Assembly: GCA_035620555.1 (NCBI GenBank)
Contig: DASPGQ010000486.1
Location: 1-39,281 of the forward strand
DNA: 39,281 nt
Direction: 5' to 3'
Source of the DNA: Vicinamibacteria bacterium
Lineage (GTDB): Bacteria > Acidobacteriota > Vicinamibacteria > Marinacidobacterales > SMYC01
Below, one piece after another: positions 1-8,625 of the stretch; position 1 is the stretch's first letter; every line of letters begins with the position of its first letter. The notes under the pieces were generated by a model. It was given only the letters and a program-made list of their open reading frames with translations. It ran no database searches and was not told the DNA's origin. The translations under genes were made by a program, and so were the position numbers.

Positions 1-294
1 GACGTCTTCGAGATCGAGCGTGAGAATGTTGGAGCGGCTCGTGAGCTCCAGGAGCTCGAGGATCTCTCCGTCGGAGAGCCTTTCGTTTCCCTCGACGCGG
101 ATGCGATGCACCGAAAGCCCGGGAGCGCGGCTCATCGCCGCTGCCGCCCAAACAAAGGCGCCCAGAAGACTCGCGATCCCCAGCAGGAGCGCTACCCGAC
201 GCGCGCCGGCGCGTCCCAGTTTCCGTGCCGGCCTCGTCCTCCGCCTCTGCCCGCGAAGGAAATGCTCGTCGGGCGCGCCCTTCCTCAGCTCCAC
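1..294 (-). CDS. ftsQ: Cell division protein FtsQ/DivIB, N-terminal part (cut by window edge)
   Basis: Bitopic membrane protein of the divisome that links FtsB/FtsL to later proteins. The 98 visible residues show a basic cytoplasmic tail (many Arg/Lys up to about residue 34), one hydrophobic membrane segment (about 35-53), then the start of a POTRA domain with the typical pattern HRIRVEGNERLSDGEIL. Start GTG at 294-292, chosen because it lies just upstream of the basic tail and overlaps the murB stop by 10 bases, as is usual in this cluster. The remainder lies beyond position 1. Position directly after murC-murB agrees with known dcw order; no ddl gene is present between murB and ftsQ. Identification rests on position, topology and POTRA start; the C-terminal half cannot be checked. 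Confidence 0.88.
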   Translation of the reverse strand, partial: MELRKGAPDEHFLRGQRRRTRPARKLGRAGARRVALLLGIASLLGAFVWAAAAMSRAPGLSVHRIRVEGNERLSDGEILELLELTSRSNILTLDLEDV

Positions 295-1199
295 GTCATC
301 ACCTCCGCTTCGAGCGCGATCCGGCTGTGGCGAAGGACCTTCTCTCGCACGGCGTCGATGAGGCCGAAGACGTCGGCGGACGAGGCCTCGCCGTCGTGGA
401 CGATGAAGTTCGCGTGCACCTCGGAGATGCGGGCTCCGCCGACGCGGAACCCCTTGAGCCCCACCGAATCGATCAGCCGTCCGGCGGAGTCGCCCTCGGG
501 GTTCTTGAAGATGCATCCAGCGCTCTTGACCCCCACCGGCTGCGTCTCCTTGCGAAAGCGCATGTGTCGATCGAGGTCGGACTTGATCGCGGCCGGCTCG
601 TCCTTCGTGAGGGCCAGAAGCGCCGAGGCCACGATGAGGTCCGAACCAAAGGAGGAGGCCCGGTAGCGAAAGTCGATCTCCTCGCGCGCCAGCACCATGG
701 GCCCAAGGTGAGGGGACACCGCCGAGACCTGCGCGACGTGGCGCCCGATGGAGAAGTCGTAGGCACCGGCGTTCATGGTGAGCACGCCGCCGAGCGAGCC
801 GGGGATGCCCACTCCCGCCTCGAGCCCGCGAAGACCCGATGCGGCCGTCCTCCGAACCAGAGTCGGAAAATGGACTCCCGCGCCCGCCTCGACCCGGCCC
901 GCTTCCAGAAACCGGACGAAGTCGAGAGCTCCGGTATGGAGCACCATCCCACGAACGCCGCCGCCGTCGACGAGCAGATTGCTGCCGGCGCCGAGAACGC
1001 GAAGAGGCATTCCCTCCGCGGCGGCGATCTCGAGAACGGTGGCGATCTCCTCGACGGAGCGGGGCTCAACGAAGAGCTCCGCGGGCCCTCCGAGCCCGAT
1101 CGTCGTATGGCGCGAGAGCGGCTCTTCCACTTTGTGGGGAATGCCCGCGGCCGCGAGACTCTGGGCGGTGCGCCGAGCGCTTTCAGTGTGCTCGCGCAT
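285..1199 (-). CDS. murB: UDP-N-acetylenolpyruvoylglucosamine reductase MurB
   Basis: FAD-dependent cytoplasmic enzyme that reduces UDP-GlcNAc-enolpyruvate to UDP-MurNAc with NADPH. The 304-residue protein shows the family landmarks in order: HTTIGLGGPA near residue 31, the FAD-binding GAGSNLLVDG, then GIPGSLGGVLTMNAGAY, the YRASSF segment, and the SAGCIFKNPEG motif whose Ser is the usual catalytic proton donor. A late Glu sits in the EVHANFIVH region. The length and the missing extra domain suit the shorter (type II) MurB. ATG start at 1199; it overlaps murC by 17 bases and the following ftsQ by 10, so it is certainly cotranscribed and probably translationally coupled. Confidence 0.97.
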   Translation of the reverse strand: MREHTESARRTAQSLAAAGIPHKVEEPLSRHTTIGLGGPAELFVEPRSVEEIATVLEIAAAEGMPLRVLGAGSNLLVDGGGVRGMVLHTGALDFVRFLEAGRVEAGAGVHFPTLVRRTAASGLRGLEAGVGIPGSLGGVLTMNAGAYDFSIGRHVAQVSAVSPHLGPMVLAREEIDFRYRASSFGSDLIVASALLALTKDEPAAIKSDLDRHMRFRKETQPVGVKSAGCIFKNPEGDSAGRLIDSVGLKGFRVGGARISEVHANFIVHDGEASSADVFGLIDAVREKVLRHSRIALEAEVMTWS

Positions 1200-2574
1200 A
1201 TACGACCTCCGCCATTCGATCGGAAAGGAGCGTCACACTGCCCGCCCCCAGAGTCATCATCAGGTCGCCCTCTCGCAGCTCCTCCGCGAGAATTTTCGGC
1301 ACGTCGTCGAGCTCGGCGACGAAGCGGACGTTCCGATGACCGTGAGACTCGATGCCCCGTGCCAATCGCTCCCCGCTGACCGATTCGATCGGCTCCTCGC
1401 CCGCCGCGTAGATCTCGGTCACGAAGAGAACGTCCGCCTGGTGAAACGCGTGACAGAAGTCCTCGAAGAGGTCTCGGACGCGGGAATAACGATGCGGCTG
1501 AAAGACGACCACCGTACGCCGACCGAAGCTTTCCTTGGCGGTCTGGAGGACGGCGCGAATCTCCGTCGGGTGGTGACCGTAATCGTCCACCACGAGGATT
1601 CCGCCGGCATCGGCCTTGACCTGAAAACGCCGATCGACTCCCGAGAACGATTCGAGCCCCGAGCGAATCTGGTCCAGCTCGAGGCCGAGCACCCGCCCGA
1701 TCCCGATCGCGGCGAGCGAGTTGACGACGCTTACCCGACCGGGGACGCGGAGTCGCACCTCGCCCTCGGGGGATCCCCCGAGCTTCAGCCGGTAGCTCGA
1801 GCTCTCTCCCTCGAGCCTCAAGTCTTCCGCGGAAACGTCCGCCTGAGCCGAGAAGCCGTAGGTCACGTAGCGCCTCCGGATCCGGGGAAGGATGTCCTGG
1901 ACTCGCTCGTCGTCGAGACACACGACCGAGGCGCCGTAGAAGGGCACCTTGTTAACGAAATCGAGAAACGCGTCCTCCAGATCCGCCGCGTCGCGATAGG
2001 CCTCCATGTGCTCCCGGTCGATGCCGGTCACGACGGCGGCGACGGGAGATAGACGGAGAAAGCTCCGGTCGGACTCGTCGGCTTCCACCACCATGAGATC
2101 GGAGCCTCCGAGCCTCGCGTTCGTGCCGAAGGCGGTGATGCGGCCGCCGATGACCATGGTCGGGTCGAGCCCGGCGCGATCGAGCACCACCGCGATCATG
2201 GACGTGGTCGTCGTCTTGCCGTGAGAGCCGGCGACCGCGATCCCGTACTTCAGCCTCATGAGCTCGGCCAGCATCTCGGCGCGGGGGATGATCGGAATCG
2301 CGAGCCGTCGGGCCTCCTCCACCTCGGGGTTGTCGGGACGGACCGCGGAAGATACGACGACGACATCGGCGCGGTCTACTCTTCCCGGACCGTGGCCCGC
2401 GTACACCCTGGCCCCGAGCGAGCGAAGCCGCTCGGTCGATGCCGATGACTTCAGATCCGAGCCGCTCACCGCGTAGCCCAGGTTCACCAGAACTTCGGCG
2501 ATGCCGCTCATGCCGATTCCACCGATGCCGACGAAATGGACCTTCGTCTGCTTGGAGAAGAGCGCGGCCGTCAC
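1183..2574 (-). CDS. murC: UDP-N-acetylmuramate--L-alanine ligase MurC
   Basis: ATP-dependent cytoplasmic ligase adding the first amino acid (L-Ala) to UDP-MurNAc. The 463-residue protein has the Rossmann-type UDP-binding start FVGIGGIGMSG (about 14-24), the Mur ligase P-loop GSHGKTTTTSM (116-126), the central IDREHMEAY segment, and a C-terminal domain with VDDYGHHPTEI and VFQPHRYSR. Start is GTG at 2574-2572, sharing the four bases GTGA with the murG stop; the reading frame stays open far upstream, but that part is only the shadow of murG and ftsW. It overlaps murB downstream by 17 bases. Confidence 0.97.
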   Translation of the reverse strand: MTAALFSKQTKVHFVGIGGIGMSGIAEVLVNLGYAVSGSDLKSSASTERLRSLGARVYAGHGPGRVDRADVVVVSSAVRPDNPEVEEARRLAIPIIPRAEMLAELMRLKYGIAVAGSHGKTTTTSMIAVVLDRAGLDPTMVIGGRITAFGTNARLGGSDLMVVEADESDRSFLRLSPVAAVVTGIDREHMEAYRDAADLEDAFLDFVNKVPFYGASVVCLDDERVQDILPRIRRRYVTYGFSAQADVSAEDLRLEGESSSYRLKLGGSPEGEVRLRVPGRVSVVNSLAAIGIGRVLGLELDQIRSGLESFSGVDRRFQVKADAGGILVVDDYGHHPTEIRAVLQTAKESFGRRTVVVFQPHRYSRVRDLFEDFCHAFHQADVLFVTEIYAAGEEPIESVSGERLARGIESHGHRNVRFVAELDDVPKILAEELREGDLMMTLGAGSVTLLSDRMAEVVYARAH

Positions 2575-3662
2575 TCGGGCACTCCTTCTCGCGAGCGCAC
2601 GAGGCGAACGAGCCTTTCGGTGACGTTTCGGGCCGCGTCCGGACGCGCGAGCGATCGGGCTCGAGCGGCCATCCTCTCGCGCTCTTCGGGCGACGAGAGA
2701 AGACCCGCGAGCTCGCTCGCGAGCCGGTCCGCAGTCAGCTCGGCTTGACGCACGGTGCGCGCCGCCCCCGCCTTCGCCATCATCTCGGCGTTGTCCTGCT
2801 GGTGGCCGCCGGCGAGAGGCAGGGGCACGAGGAGCGAGCCTCGGCCCGCGGCCGCGAGCTCGGCACAGGTCGTCGCCCCGGCACGCGCCAGGACGAGGTC
2901 CGCCTCCGCGTACGCCTGCGCCATGTCCTCGATATACGGGGACACGGTCGCGCGCACGTTCGAGCCCGCATAGGCCTCCCTCACCGCATCGAAATCCATG
3001 GTTCCGGTCTGATGGGTGACGGCGATGCCCGCGGCGAGCCGGGGCGCCGCTTCGGTCATCGTGCGGTTCAAGAACACCGACCCCTGGCTTCCTCCGAATA
3101 CGAGAACCCTCATGGTCGACGAGATCTGAGGGGAAAGCGGGGGAACGCCCAAGATGGACTCGCGCACGGGATTCCCCGTCACCACGCCCTTCTTTCCGAA
3201 AAAGCGCGTCGTATCGGCAAAGGCGCAGGCCGCCTCGTCGACGAACGGAGCGAGCCAGCGATTCGCGAGCCCGGGCACGGCATTGGGCTCGAGGACGAGC
3301 GTCGGGATGCCGCGAAGAGCGGCGGTGAGGAGCATCGTCCCCGAGACGTAGGCTCCGAGCCCCATGACGACTCTCGGCTCGATGCGGCGAAGGAGCCGTC
3401 GGGCGTCGAGCCAGCCGGTCGCGAGACCGAAGAGACCCGACAACTTTCTCGGAATCGAGCCGCCACGAAGCGGCGCGGCGCGAATGAGCTCCAGGGGGAA
3501 GCCGGCGGCGGGGACAATGCGGGACTCGAGACCGCGCTCCGTTCCCACGAAGACCACGCGGCTTTCCGGCACGGTGTCGCGAAACCGCTCGGCCACGGCC
3601 ACGGCGGGATAGAGGTGGCCGCCGGTACCTCCCGCGGCGACGAGCAACGTGATCGGCCCCAA
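2571..3662 (-). CDS. murG: Lipid II synthase MurG (GlcNAc transferase)
   Basis: Peripheral membrane GT28 glycosyltransferase that adds GlcNAc to undecaprenyl-PP-MurNAc-pentapeptide (lipid I) to give lipid II. The 363-residue protein has the N-terminal glycine-rich GGTGGHLYPA motif (about 11-20), the second-domain VFGGSQGS loop, and the donor-binding region RAGATTCAELAAAG followed by GGHQQDNAE. The only usable start is TTG at 3662, preceded by a GAGGTGAGG ribosome binding site at very short spacing and three bases after the ftsW stop. It sits between ftsW and murC as in classic dcw clusters. Confidence 0.96.
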   Translation of the reverse strand: MGPITLLVAAGGTGGHLYPAVAVAERFRDTVPESRVVFVGTERGLESRIVPAAGFPLELIRAAPLRGGSIPRKLSGLFGLATGWLDARRLLRRIEPRVVMGLGAYVSGTMLLTAALRGIPTLVLEPNAVPGLANRWLAPFVDEAACAFADTTRFFGKKGVVTGNPVRESILGVPPLSPQISSTMRVLVFGGSQGSVFLNRTMTEAAPRLAAGIAVTHQTGTMDFDAVREAYAGSNVRATVSPYIEDMAQAYAEADLVLARAGATTCAELAAAGRGSLLVPLPLAGGHQQDNAEMMAKAGAARTVRQAELTADRLASELAGLLSSPEERERMAARARSLARPDAARNVTERLVRLVRSREGVPE

Positions 3663-3665
3663 GCC

Positions 3666-4757
3666 TCACCTCGCATGTTGAGACACCGATAATACGAGAC
3701 CGACCGCCCCCATGCTCATCACGAGCGACGTCCCCCCCGACGAGACGAAGGGCAGAGGGATTCCCGTGGTAGGAAGAAGCCCGGTGGCGACTCCGATGTT
3801 GAGGAGCGCCTGGCCGGCGATGAGCACGGTGAGCCCCGAAGCGAGGAGCGAGCCGAACCCGTCCGGAGCTCGATGGGCGATGGCGAGGCCCCGCCACAGA
3901 ATGATCCCGAAGGCCGCGAGCACCGCGAGGCCTCCCAGGAGTCCGAGCTCCTCGCCAATGACGGCGAAAACGAAGTCGGTATGGGGCTCGGGCAGATAGA
4001 AGAGCTTCTGCTGACTGCGCATGAAGCCGGTGCCCAGGATACCTCCCGAGCCGAACGCGATCAGCGATTGGATGATCTGGAACCCCTTTCCCAGGGGATC
4101 GCGGAAAGGATCGATAAAGATGAGAAGGCGCTCCCGGCGGTACTCCTCGCTCACGGCGAGCCACAACACGATGGGGGCCGCCACGAGAAACAGCGTCGCC
4201 AGCTGGCGCAGCGGCACTCCGGAGACGAACAGCAGACAGGCACCGACGAGAACGAGACAGAAGGCCGTTCCGTAATCGGGCTCGATGACCACCAGGAAGG
4301 CGAGAAGCCCCATCGTGAGAAGCGAGGGGAACCATCCGGCGAAGAAGTCCTCGAGCCGCTCCCGCCTCCGCTCGAGCTGAAAGGCGAGCGCGACGACGAG
4401 AGCGACTTTGGCGAGCTCCGAGGGTTGGAACGAGAGAAGGCCCACGCGGATCCAGCGATGGGCGTTCTTCACCGGCGGGCCCACGAGCACGGCGACGAGA
4501 AGCGCCACGGTGACCGCGAGCAGCCCATAGACGAACGCGGGGTGACGGAGCCGGCGGTAGTCGAAGCGGGTGAGAGCGAGCAGGAGCAAGAGACCCACCG
4601 AGGCCGACATCGCTTGTTTCACCAGAAAGAAATACGAGCTCCGGTGGGCGTCGTGGGCCACCACCGCCGACGCGCTGTACATCATGACCAGACCGAAAGA
4701 CACGAGAAAGATGGTCGTATTGAACAGCGTGGCGTCGGGCGAGAGCTTGACGGCCAT
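3666..4757 (-). CDS. ftsW: SEDS-family septal peptidoglycan polymerase FtsW
   Basis: Polytopic membrane glycosyltransferase that polymerises lipid II at the septum together with the class B PBP FtsI. The 363-residue protein shows about ten hydrophobic segments, the VGPPVKNAHRWIRVG-FQPSELAK stretch typical of SEDS proteins, the IEPDYGTA loop, and the large periplasmic loop with IIQSLIAFGSGG and the signature PEPHTDFVFAVIGEELG, ending with GIPLPFVSSGGTS. ATG at 4757; three bases separate it from murD and three from murG. FtsW is preferred over RodA because of its place between murD and murG. Confidence 0.96.
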   Translation of the reverse strand: MAVKLSPDATLFNTTIFLVSFGLVMMYSASAVVAHDAHRSSYFFLVKQAMSASVGLLLLLALTRFDYRRLRHPAFVYGLLAVTVALLVAVLVGPPVKNAHRWIRVGLLSFQPSELAKVALVVALAFQLERRRERLEDFFAGWFPSLLTMGLLAFLVVIEPDYGTAFCLVLVGACLLFVSGVPLRQLATLFLVAAPIVLWLAVSEEYRRERLLIFIDPFRDPLGKGFQIIQSLIAFGSGGILGTGFMRSQQKLFYLPEPHTDFVFAVIGEELGLLGGLAVLAAFGIILWRGLAIAHRAPDGFGSLLASGLTVLIAGQALLNIGVATGLLPTTGIPLPFVSSGGTSLVMSMGAVGLVLSVSQHAR

Positions 4758-4760
4758 GGC

Positions 4761-6131
4761 TCACTCTCTGGCCGCTAGACGCTCGACGATGGCACGGAAT
4801 CTCTCGCCACGCTCGCGGTAGTCCCGGAACATGTCGAAGCTCGAGCCGGCGGGGGAAAGGAGAACGACGTCGCCCGGGCGGGCGCGGCGATGAGCCCTCT
4901 TGACCGCCGATTCGAGGCTCCGGCAGATCTCGACCGGCACCAGGTCGGAGAACGCGTCCCCGATCCGGTAGCGGCTCTCACCGATGGCCAGCACCCGCTT
5001 CACCTTACGTGCCACGTGATCTCGGAGCTCGCCGAGATCGCCGCCCTTGAGCCGGCCGCCGAGCAGCAGCAGGATCGGCCCGTCGAAGCTCTCGAGAGCG
5101 GCGCGAACCGCCTGGACGTTCGTCGCCTTGGAGTCGTTGAAGTAGCGCACCCCGCCGATGTCGGCCACTTTCTCGAGCGCATGGGGAAGACCGTGGAAGT
5201 GCTCGAGCGCGTATCCGACGTCGACTCCCGAGGCCCCGACGAGGGCCGCCGCCGCCGATGCCGCGAGAGCGTTCAAGCGATTGTGTCTTCCCGGAACCTG
5301 CATCTCGGCGAGCGAGGCGAGGGGGGTCTTCGTGTGATCCTCGTGCATCACGATCCACGGCCCCTCCACGTGGACGTGAGGGGTGAGGTCCTCGAGACAC
5401 TCGAGGTCGAAGTAGAGTTTCTTCGGTCTTGCGCGTCTAGCCATTTCCACCGTGAAGCGGTTGCCTCCATAGACGACCGCATGGTCCTCCTCCGTTTGGT
5501 TTTCGAAAATGCGTTCCTTGGCGCGCAAGTAGTCTCGAAACGTCGGGTGCCAGTCGAGGTGATCCGGGCTCACGTCGAGGAGGACGGCGACTTTGGGACG
5601 GAACCGGTCGATGGTCTCCAGCTGGAAGCTCGAGACCTCCAGGACGAACGCCGTCTCCTTCGAAGCGCCCTCGAGCTCTTCGACGAGGGGTGAGCCAATG
5701 TTTCCCGCGAGGCGAACGTTCCTCCCCGTGGACTGGAGCATCGATTGGAGCAAGGTCGCGGTCGTGGACTTCCCCTTGGTACCGGTCACCGCCAGGACCG
5801 TTCCCTCGACCTCCCGGAAGCCGACCTCGAGCTCGCCCCACACCGGGATCTCGCGGGCACGGGCCCGTTCGACCAGGGGCAGAGTCGTCGGTACGCCGGG
5901 GCTGAGGACGACCAGGTCCGCCTCGTCGACGAGCTCCGGCGGATGCGAACCGGTGACGAGGACAACCCCCATCCGCTCGAGCGATGCCACGTCGGCGGGT
6001 AGCTCCTCCCGGGGTCTCTGATCGTTGGCCACCACTCGCGCCGCTGCGGGCGCGAGAAAGCGGCATACCGCCAGACCGCTTCGCCCGAGTCCCACGACCA
6101 GCACTCGCCGGGCCCGGTAATCCTCTTTCAT
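4761..6131 (-). CDS. murD: UDP-N-acetylmuramoyl-L-alanine--D-glutamate ligase MurD
   Basis: Cytoplasmic ATP-dependent ligase adding D-Glu to UDP-MurNAc-L-Ala. The 456-residue protein begins with a dinucleotide-type fold (VLVVGLGRSGLAVC, about 10-23), has the Mur ligase P-loop GTKGKSTT (117-124), the EVSSFQLE segment, LDVSPDHLDWH, and the C-terminal NDSKATN and LLLGGRLKGGD motifs expected in MurD. ATG start at 6131; 23 bases from the mraY stop and three bases before ftsW. Nothing unusual in length or motifs. Confidence 0.97.
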   Translation of the reverse strand: MKEDYRARRVLVVGLGRSGLAVCRFLAPAAARVVANDQRPREELPADVASLERMGVVLVTGSHPPELVDEADLVVLSPGVPTTLPLVERARAREIPVWGELEVGFREVEGTVLAVTGTKGKSTTATLLQSMLQSTGRNVRLAGNIGSPLVEELEGASKETAFVLEVSSFQLETIDRFRPKVAVLLDVSPDHLDWHPTFRDYLRAKERIFENQTEEDHAVVYGGNRFTVEMARRARPKKLYFDLECLEDLTPHVHVEGPWIVMHEDHTKTPLASLAEMQVPGRHNRLNALAASAAAALVGASGVDVGYALEHFHGLPHALEKVADIGGVRYFNDSKATNVQAVRAALESFDGPILLLLGGRLKGGDLGELRDHVARKVKRVLAIGESRYRIGDAFSDLVPVEICRSLESAVKRAHRRARPGDVVLLSPAGSSFDMFRDYRERGERFRAIVERLAARE

Positions 6132-6154
6132 GGACTTCCACTATTTCGCGCCCT

Positions 6155-7240
6155 TCACCTCAGCTTCAACGTCGTCAAGCTCGCGAGAGCGAACATGAGC
6201 CCGAGGATCCAGAACCGAATGATGACCTTGGGCTCGCTCCATCCGGCGAGCTCGAAATGATGATGAAGAGGAGCCATTCGAAACACGCGTTTTCCCGTGA
6301 GCTTGAACGACCCGACCTGGAGAATGACCGACGCGGCCTCGATGACGAAGACGCCCCCCACGAGCACCAGGAGGAGCTCCTGCTTGATGAGCAGGGCCAC
6401 GGTGCCGATGGCGCTTCCCAGCGCGAGCGAGCCGACGTCTCCCATGAAGATCTGCGCCGGGTAAGAATTGAACCAGAGAAAACCGAGGCTCGCGCCGATC
6501 ATGGCACCGCAGAAGATCGTGAGCTCCCAGATGCGAGGGATGTGAATCAGATCGAGATAGGAGGAGAACTGCGCATGCCCGGTCACATAAGTGAGCACGG
6601 TGTAGGCGCCCGCGGCGATGAGCACCGTTCCGATGGCCAGACCGTCGAGACCGTCGGTCAGGTTGACGGCGTTCGATGCGCCGACGATGACCACGATGGC
6701 GAAGGGAACGAAGTACCACTCGAGGTTGGGCCGGAGCTGCTTGAAGAAGGGAAACAGGAGCTCGGTGCTGTAATCGCCGTGGCCCGACATGTCGTGCAGC
6801 AGCAGGGCGACGACGAGCGCCGAGCCGGTTTGCAGCACGAGCTTGGCACGGGGTGAGAGCCCGGTCGAGTGGCGGCGGACGATCTTCAAGTAATCGTCGA
6901 AGAAACCGATCAAGCCGAACGCGACCGTCGTCCCCAGCGCCATCCATACGAAGACGTTGGTCAGGTTCGCCCAGAGAAGCGTCGGCGCGATCATCGCCGC
7001 GAGAATGAGCAGGCCGCCCATCGTGGGAGTGCCCGCCTTGGAACGGTGGGTCTCGGGACCTTCCTGACGGACGTGCTGGCCGATCTGGAACCGCCGGAGC
7101 CTTCGGATGAGCCACGGGCCCATCACGAACGAGATGGCGAGGGCCGTCAACGTGGCGGAGGCCGTGCGAAACGTGACGTAGCGAAAGACGTTGAAGAAGC
7201 TGTAGTCTTCGTGGAGGGGGTAGAGAAGGTGATAGATCAC
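6155..7240 (-). CDS. mraY: Phospho-MurNAc-pentapeptide transferase MraY (lipid I synthase)
   Basis: Integral membrane enzyme that transfers phospho-MurNAc-pentapeptide to undecaprenyl phosphate, giving lipid I. The 361-residue protein has about ten membrane segments and the family signatures: GTPTMGG (about residues 72-78), the Asp pair in FFDDYLK, NAVNLTDGLDGLA, GDVGSLALG and the cytoplasmic HHHFELAGW loop. GTG start at 7240 shares GTGA with the murF stop, suggesting translational coupling. Length and N-terminus match E. coli MraY closely. Confidence 0.97.
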   Translation of the reverse strand: MIYHLLYPLHEDYSFFNVFRYVTFRTASATLTALAISFVMGPWLIRRLRRFQIGQHVRQEGPETHRSKAGTPTMGGLLILAAMIAPTLLWANLTNVFVWMALGTTVAFGLIGFFDDYLKIVRRHSTGLSPRAKLVLQTGSALVVALLLHDMSGHGDYSTELLFPFFKQLRPNLEWYFVPFAIVVIVGASNAVNLTDGLDGLAIGTVLIAAGAYTVLTYVTGHAQFSSYLDLIHIPRIWELTIFCGAMIGASLGFLWFNSYPAQIFMGDVGSLALGSAIGTVALLIKQELLLVLVGGVFVIEAASVILQVGSFKLTGKRVFRMAPLHHHFELAGWSEPKVIIRFWILGLMFALASLTTLKLR

Positions 7241-8625
7241 GCGCTCTCCCCTTCCGCCCGGCCCGCTCGCACGATCTCGACCGCCCTCTCGAGCCCGACG
7301 CCGCGCGAGCCCTTGAACAAAACGACGTCACCTTCGCGGAGCAGCCCTTTGACGAGCGCTCCCGCTTCTTCCGCGCTGCGAACCGCGTCGAGGCGCACGG
7401 CTTTGATTCCCGCGTCCTTCGCCCCTTCGAGGACCGAGTCCGCGAGCCCGCCCACGGCGATGAGCACGTCGACGCCCCGGCTCGCCGCATCTCTACCCGC
7501 CCGGCGGTGAAGCTCCTCGGCCGCTCCGCCGAGCTCGAGCATGTCGCCGATCACCGCGAGGTGTCGGCGGCCCGGCTCGGTAGAGAGGAGATCGAGGGCG
7601 GCGCGAAGCGCGCGGGGGTTCGAGTTGTAGGTCTCGTCGATCACGACGACGCCGCCCGCTAGCTCGAGCCGCTCACCGCGATGATGAGCGGGTGAAAGCT
7701 CCTTTAGCCCGCGGGCGGCAGTCGCGATCGGCACGTCGAGGGCACTGGCGGCGGCGAGACCGGCGAGAAGGTTGTACACGTTGTGACGTCCGGGAAGAGG
7801 GGAAGAGACCTCCACCCGGTCCCGCCCCCGCTCGACGGTGAATCGTACTCCGGCGCTCGACGCCGAGGCGACACGGCCGCGGACGTCGGCGTCGTCGCTC
7901 AGGCCGAATCGGATCTCCCGTCCCGAGAATTTCTTCGCCTGCTCGAGAACGAGGGGATCGTCGGCATTCACCACGGCAACGCCCTCCGCCTTTAGCCCGA
8001 CGAAGATCTCGCCCTTCGCCTCGGCGATGGCCTCCACGGTTCCGAAGAACTCCAGGTGGGCCTCGGCGACGTTCGTCAGAACCGAGACGTCGGGCTTCGC
8101 GATCTCGCAGAGCCGCGCGATCTCTCCCGGCGCGGACATGCCCATCTCGAGCACGGCGACCGACTCCTCGCCAAGCCTCAGGAGCGACAGCGGCAGGCCG
8201 TAGTGGTTGTTGAGGTTCCCCTCGGATTTGAGCACGCGGTGCCGGGTGGCGATGGCGGCGGCCGCGGCATCCTTGGTCGTGGTCTTGCCCATGCTCCCGG
8301 TGATCGCAACGACCTGAACCCCGGCACGGTCCCGGATCGCGGCGGCCAGATCTTGAAGGGCGCGCGTGGTGTCGGCGACACGGACGACAAAGGCGTCGGC
8401 GCCAACGATAACGTCCGACGAGGCGACGATGCCGCAAGCCCCGCGGGCGATGGCCTGAGAAACGAAGTCGTGGCCGTCATGCCTCGGGCCGACGATGGCG
8501 AAAAAGAGCTGGCCGGGCTCGACGCGCCGGCTGTCGATGGAAACCCCCTCGACCGGGGCGTTGGGATCCCCGCTCGCGATCGAGCCGGCCACGAGCTTCG
8601 CCACTTCTCCTGCGGACAACCTCAC
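7237..8625 (-). CDS. murF: UDP-MurNAc-tripeptide--D-alanyl-D-alanine ligase MurF
   Basis: Cytoplasmic ligase adding the D-Ala-D-Ala dipeptide to complete the UDP-MurNAc-pentapeptide. The 462-residue protein has the N-terminal domain with SIDSRRVEPGQLFFA (about 29-43), the P-loop GSMGKTTTKD (110-119), NLNNHYGLPLSLL, VLEMGMSAPGEIA and the C-terminal VIDETYNSNP. GTG start at 8625 overlaps the murE stop by four bases (GTGA), and its own stop overlaps mraY in the same way. Motifs are complete. Confidence 0.97.
   Translation of the reverse strand: MRLSAGEVAKLVAGSIASGDPNAPVEGVSIDSRRVEPGQLFFAIVGPRHDGHDFVSQAIARGACGIVASSDVIVGADAFVVRVADTTRALQDLAAAIRDRAGVQVVAITGSMGKTTTKDAAAAAIATRHRVLKSEGNLNNHYGLPLSLLRLGEESVAVLEMGMSAPGEIARLCEIAKPDVSVLTNVAEAHLEFFGTVEAIAEAKGEIFVGLKAEGVAVVNADDPLVLEQAKKFSGREIRFGLSDDADVRGRVASASSAGVRFTVERGRDRVEVSSPLPGRHNVYNLLAGLAAASALDVPIATAARGLKELSPAHHRGERLELAGGVVVIDETYNSNPRALRAALDLLSTEPGRRHLAVIGDMLELGGAAEELHRRAGRDAASRGVDVLIAVGGLADSVLEGAKDAGIKAVRLDAVRSAEEAGALVKGLLREGDVVLFKGSRGVGLERAVEIVRAGRAEGESA

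Noticed and set aside
2575-4764. Open frame upstream of murC that would make a protein of more than 1190 residues
   Set aside because: It runs in another frame across murG and ftsW, is Arg/Pro rich and has no domain; MurC itself begins at GTG 2574.
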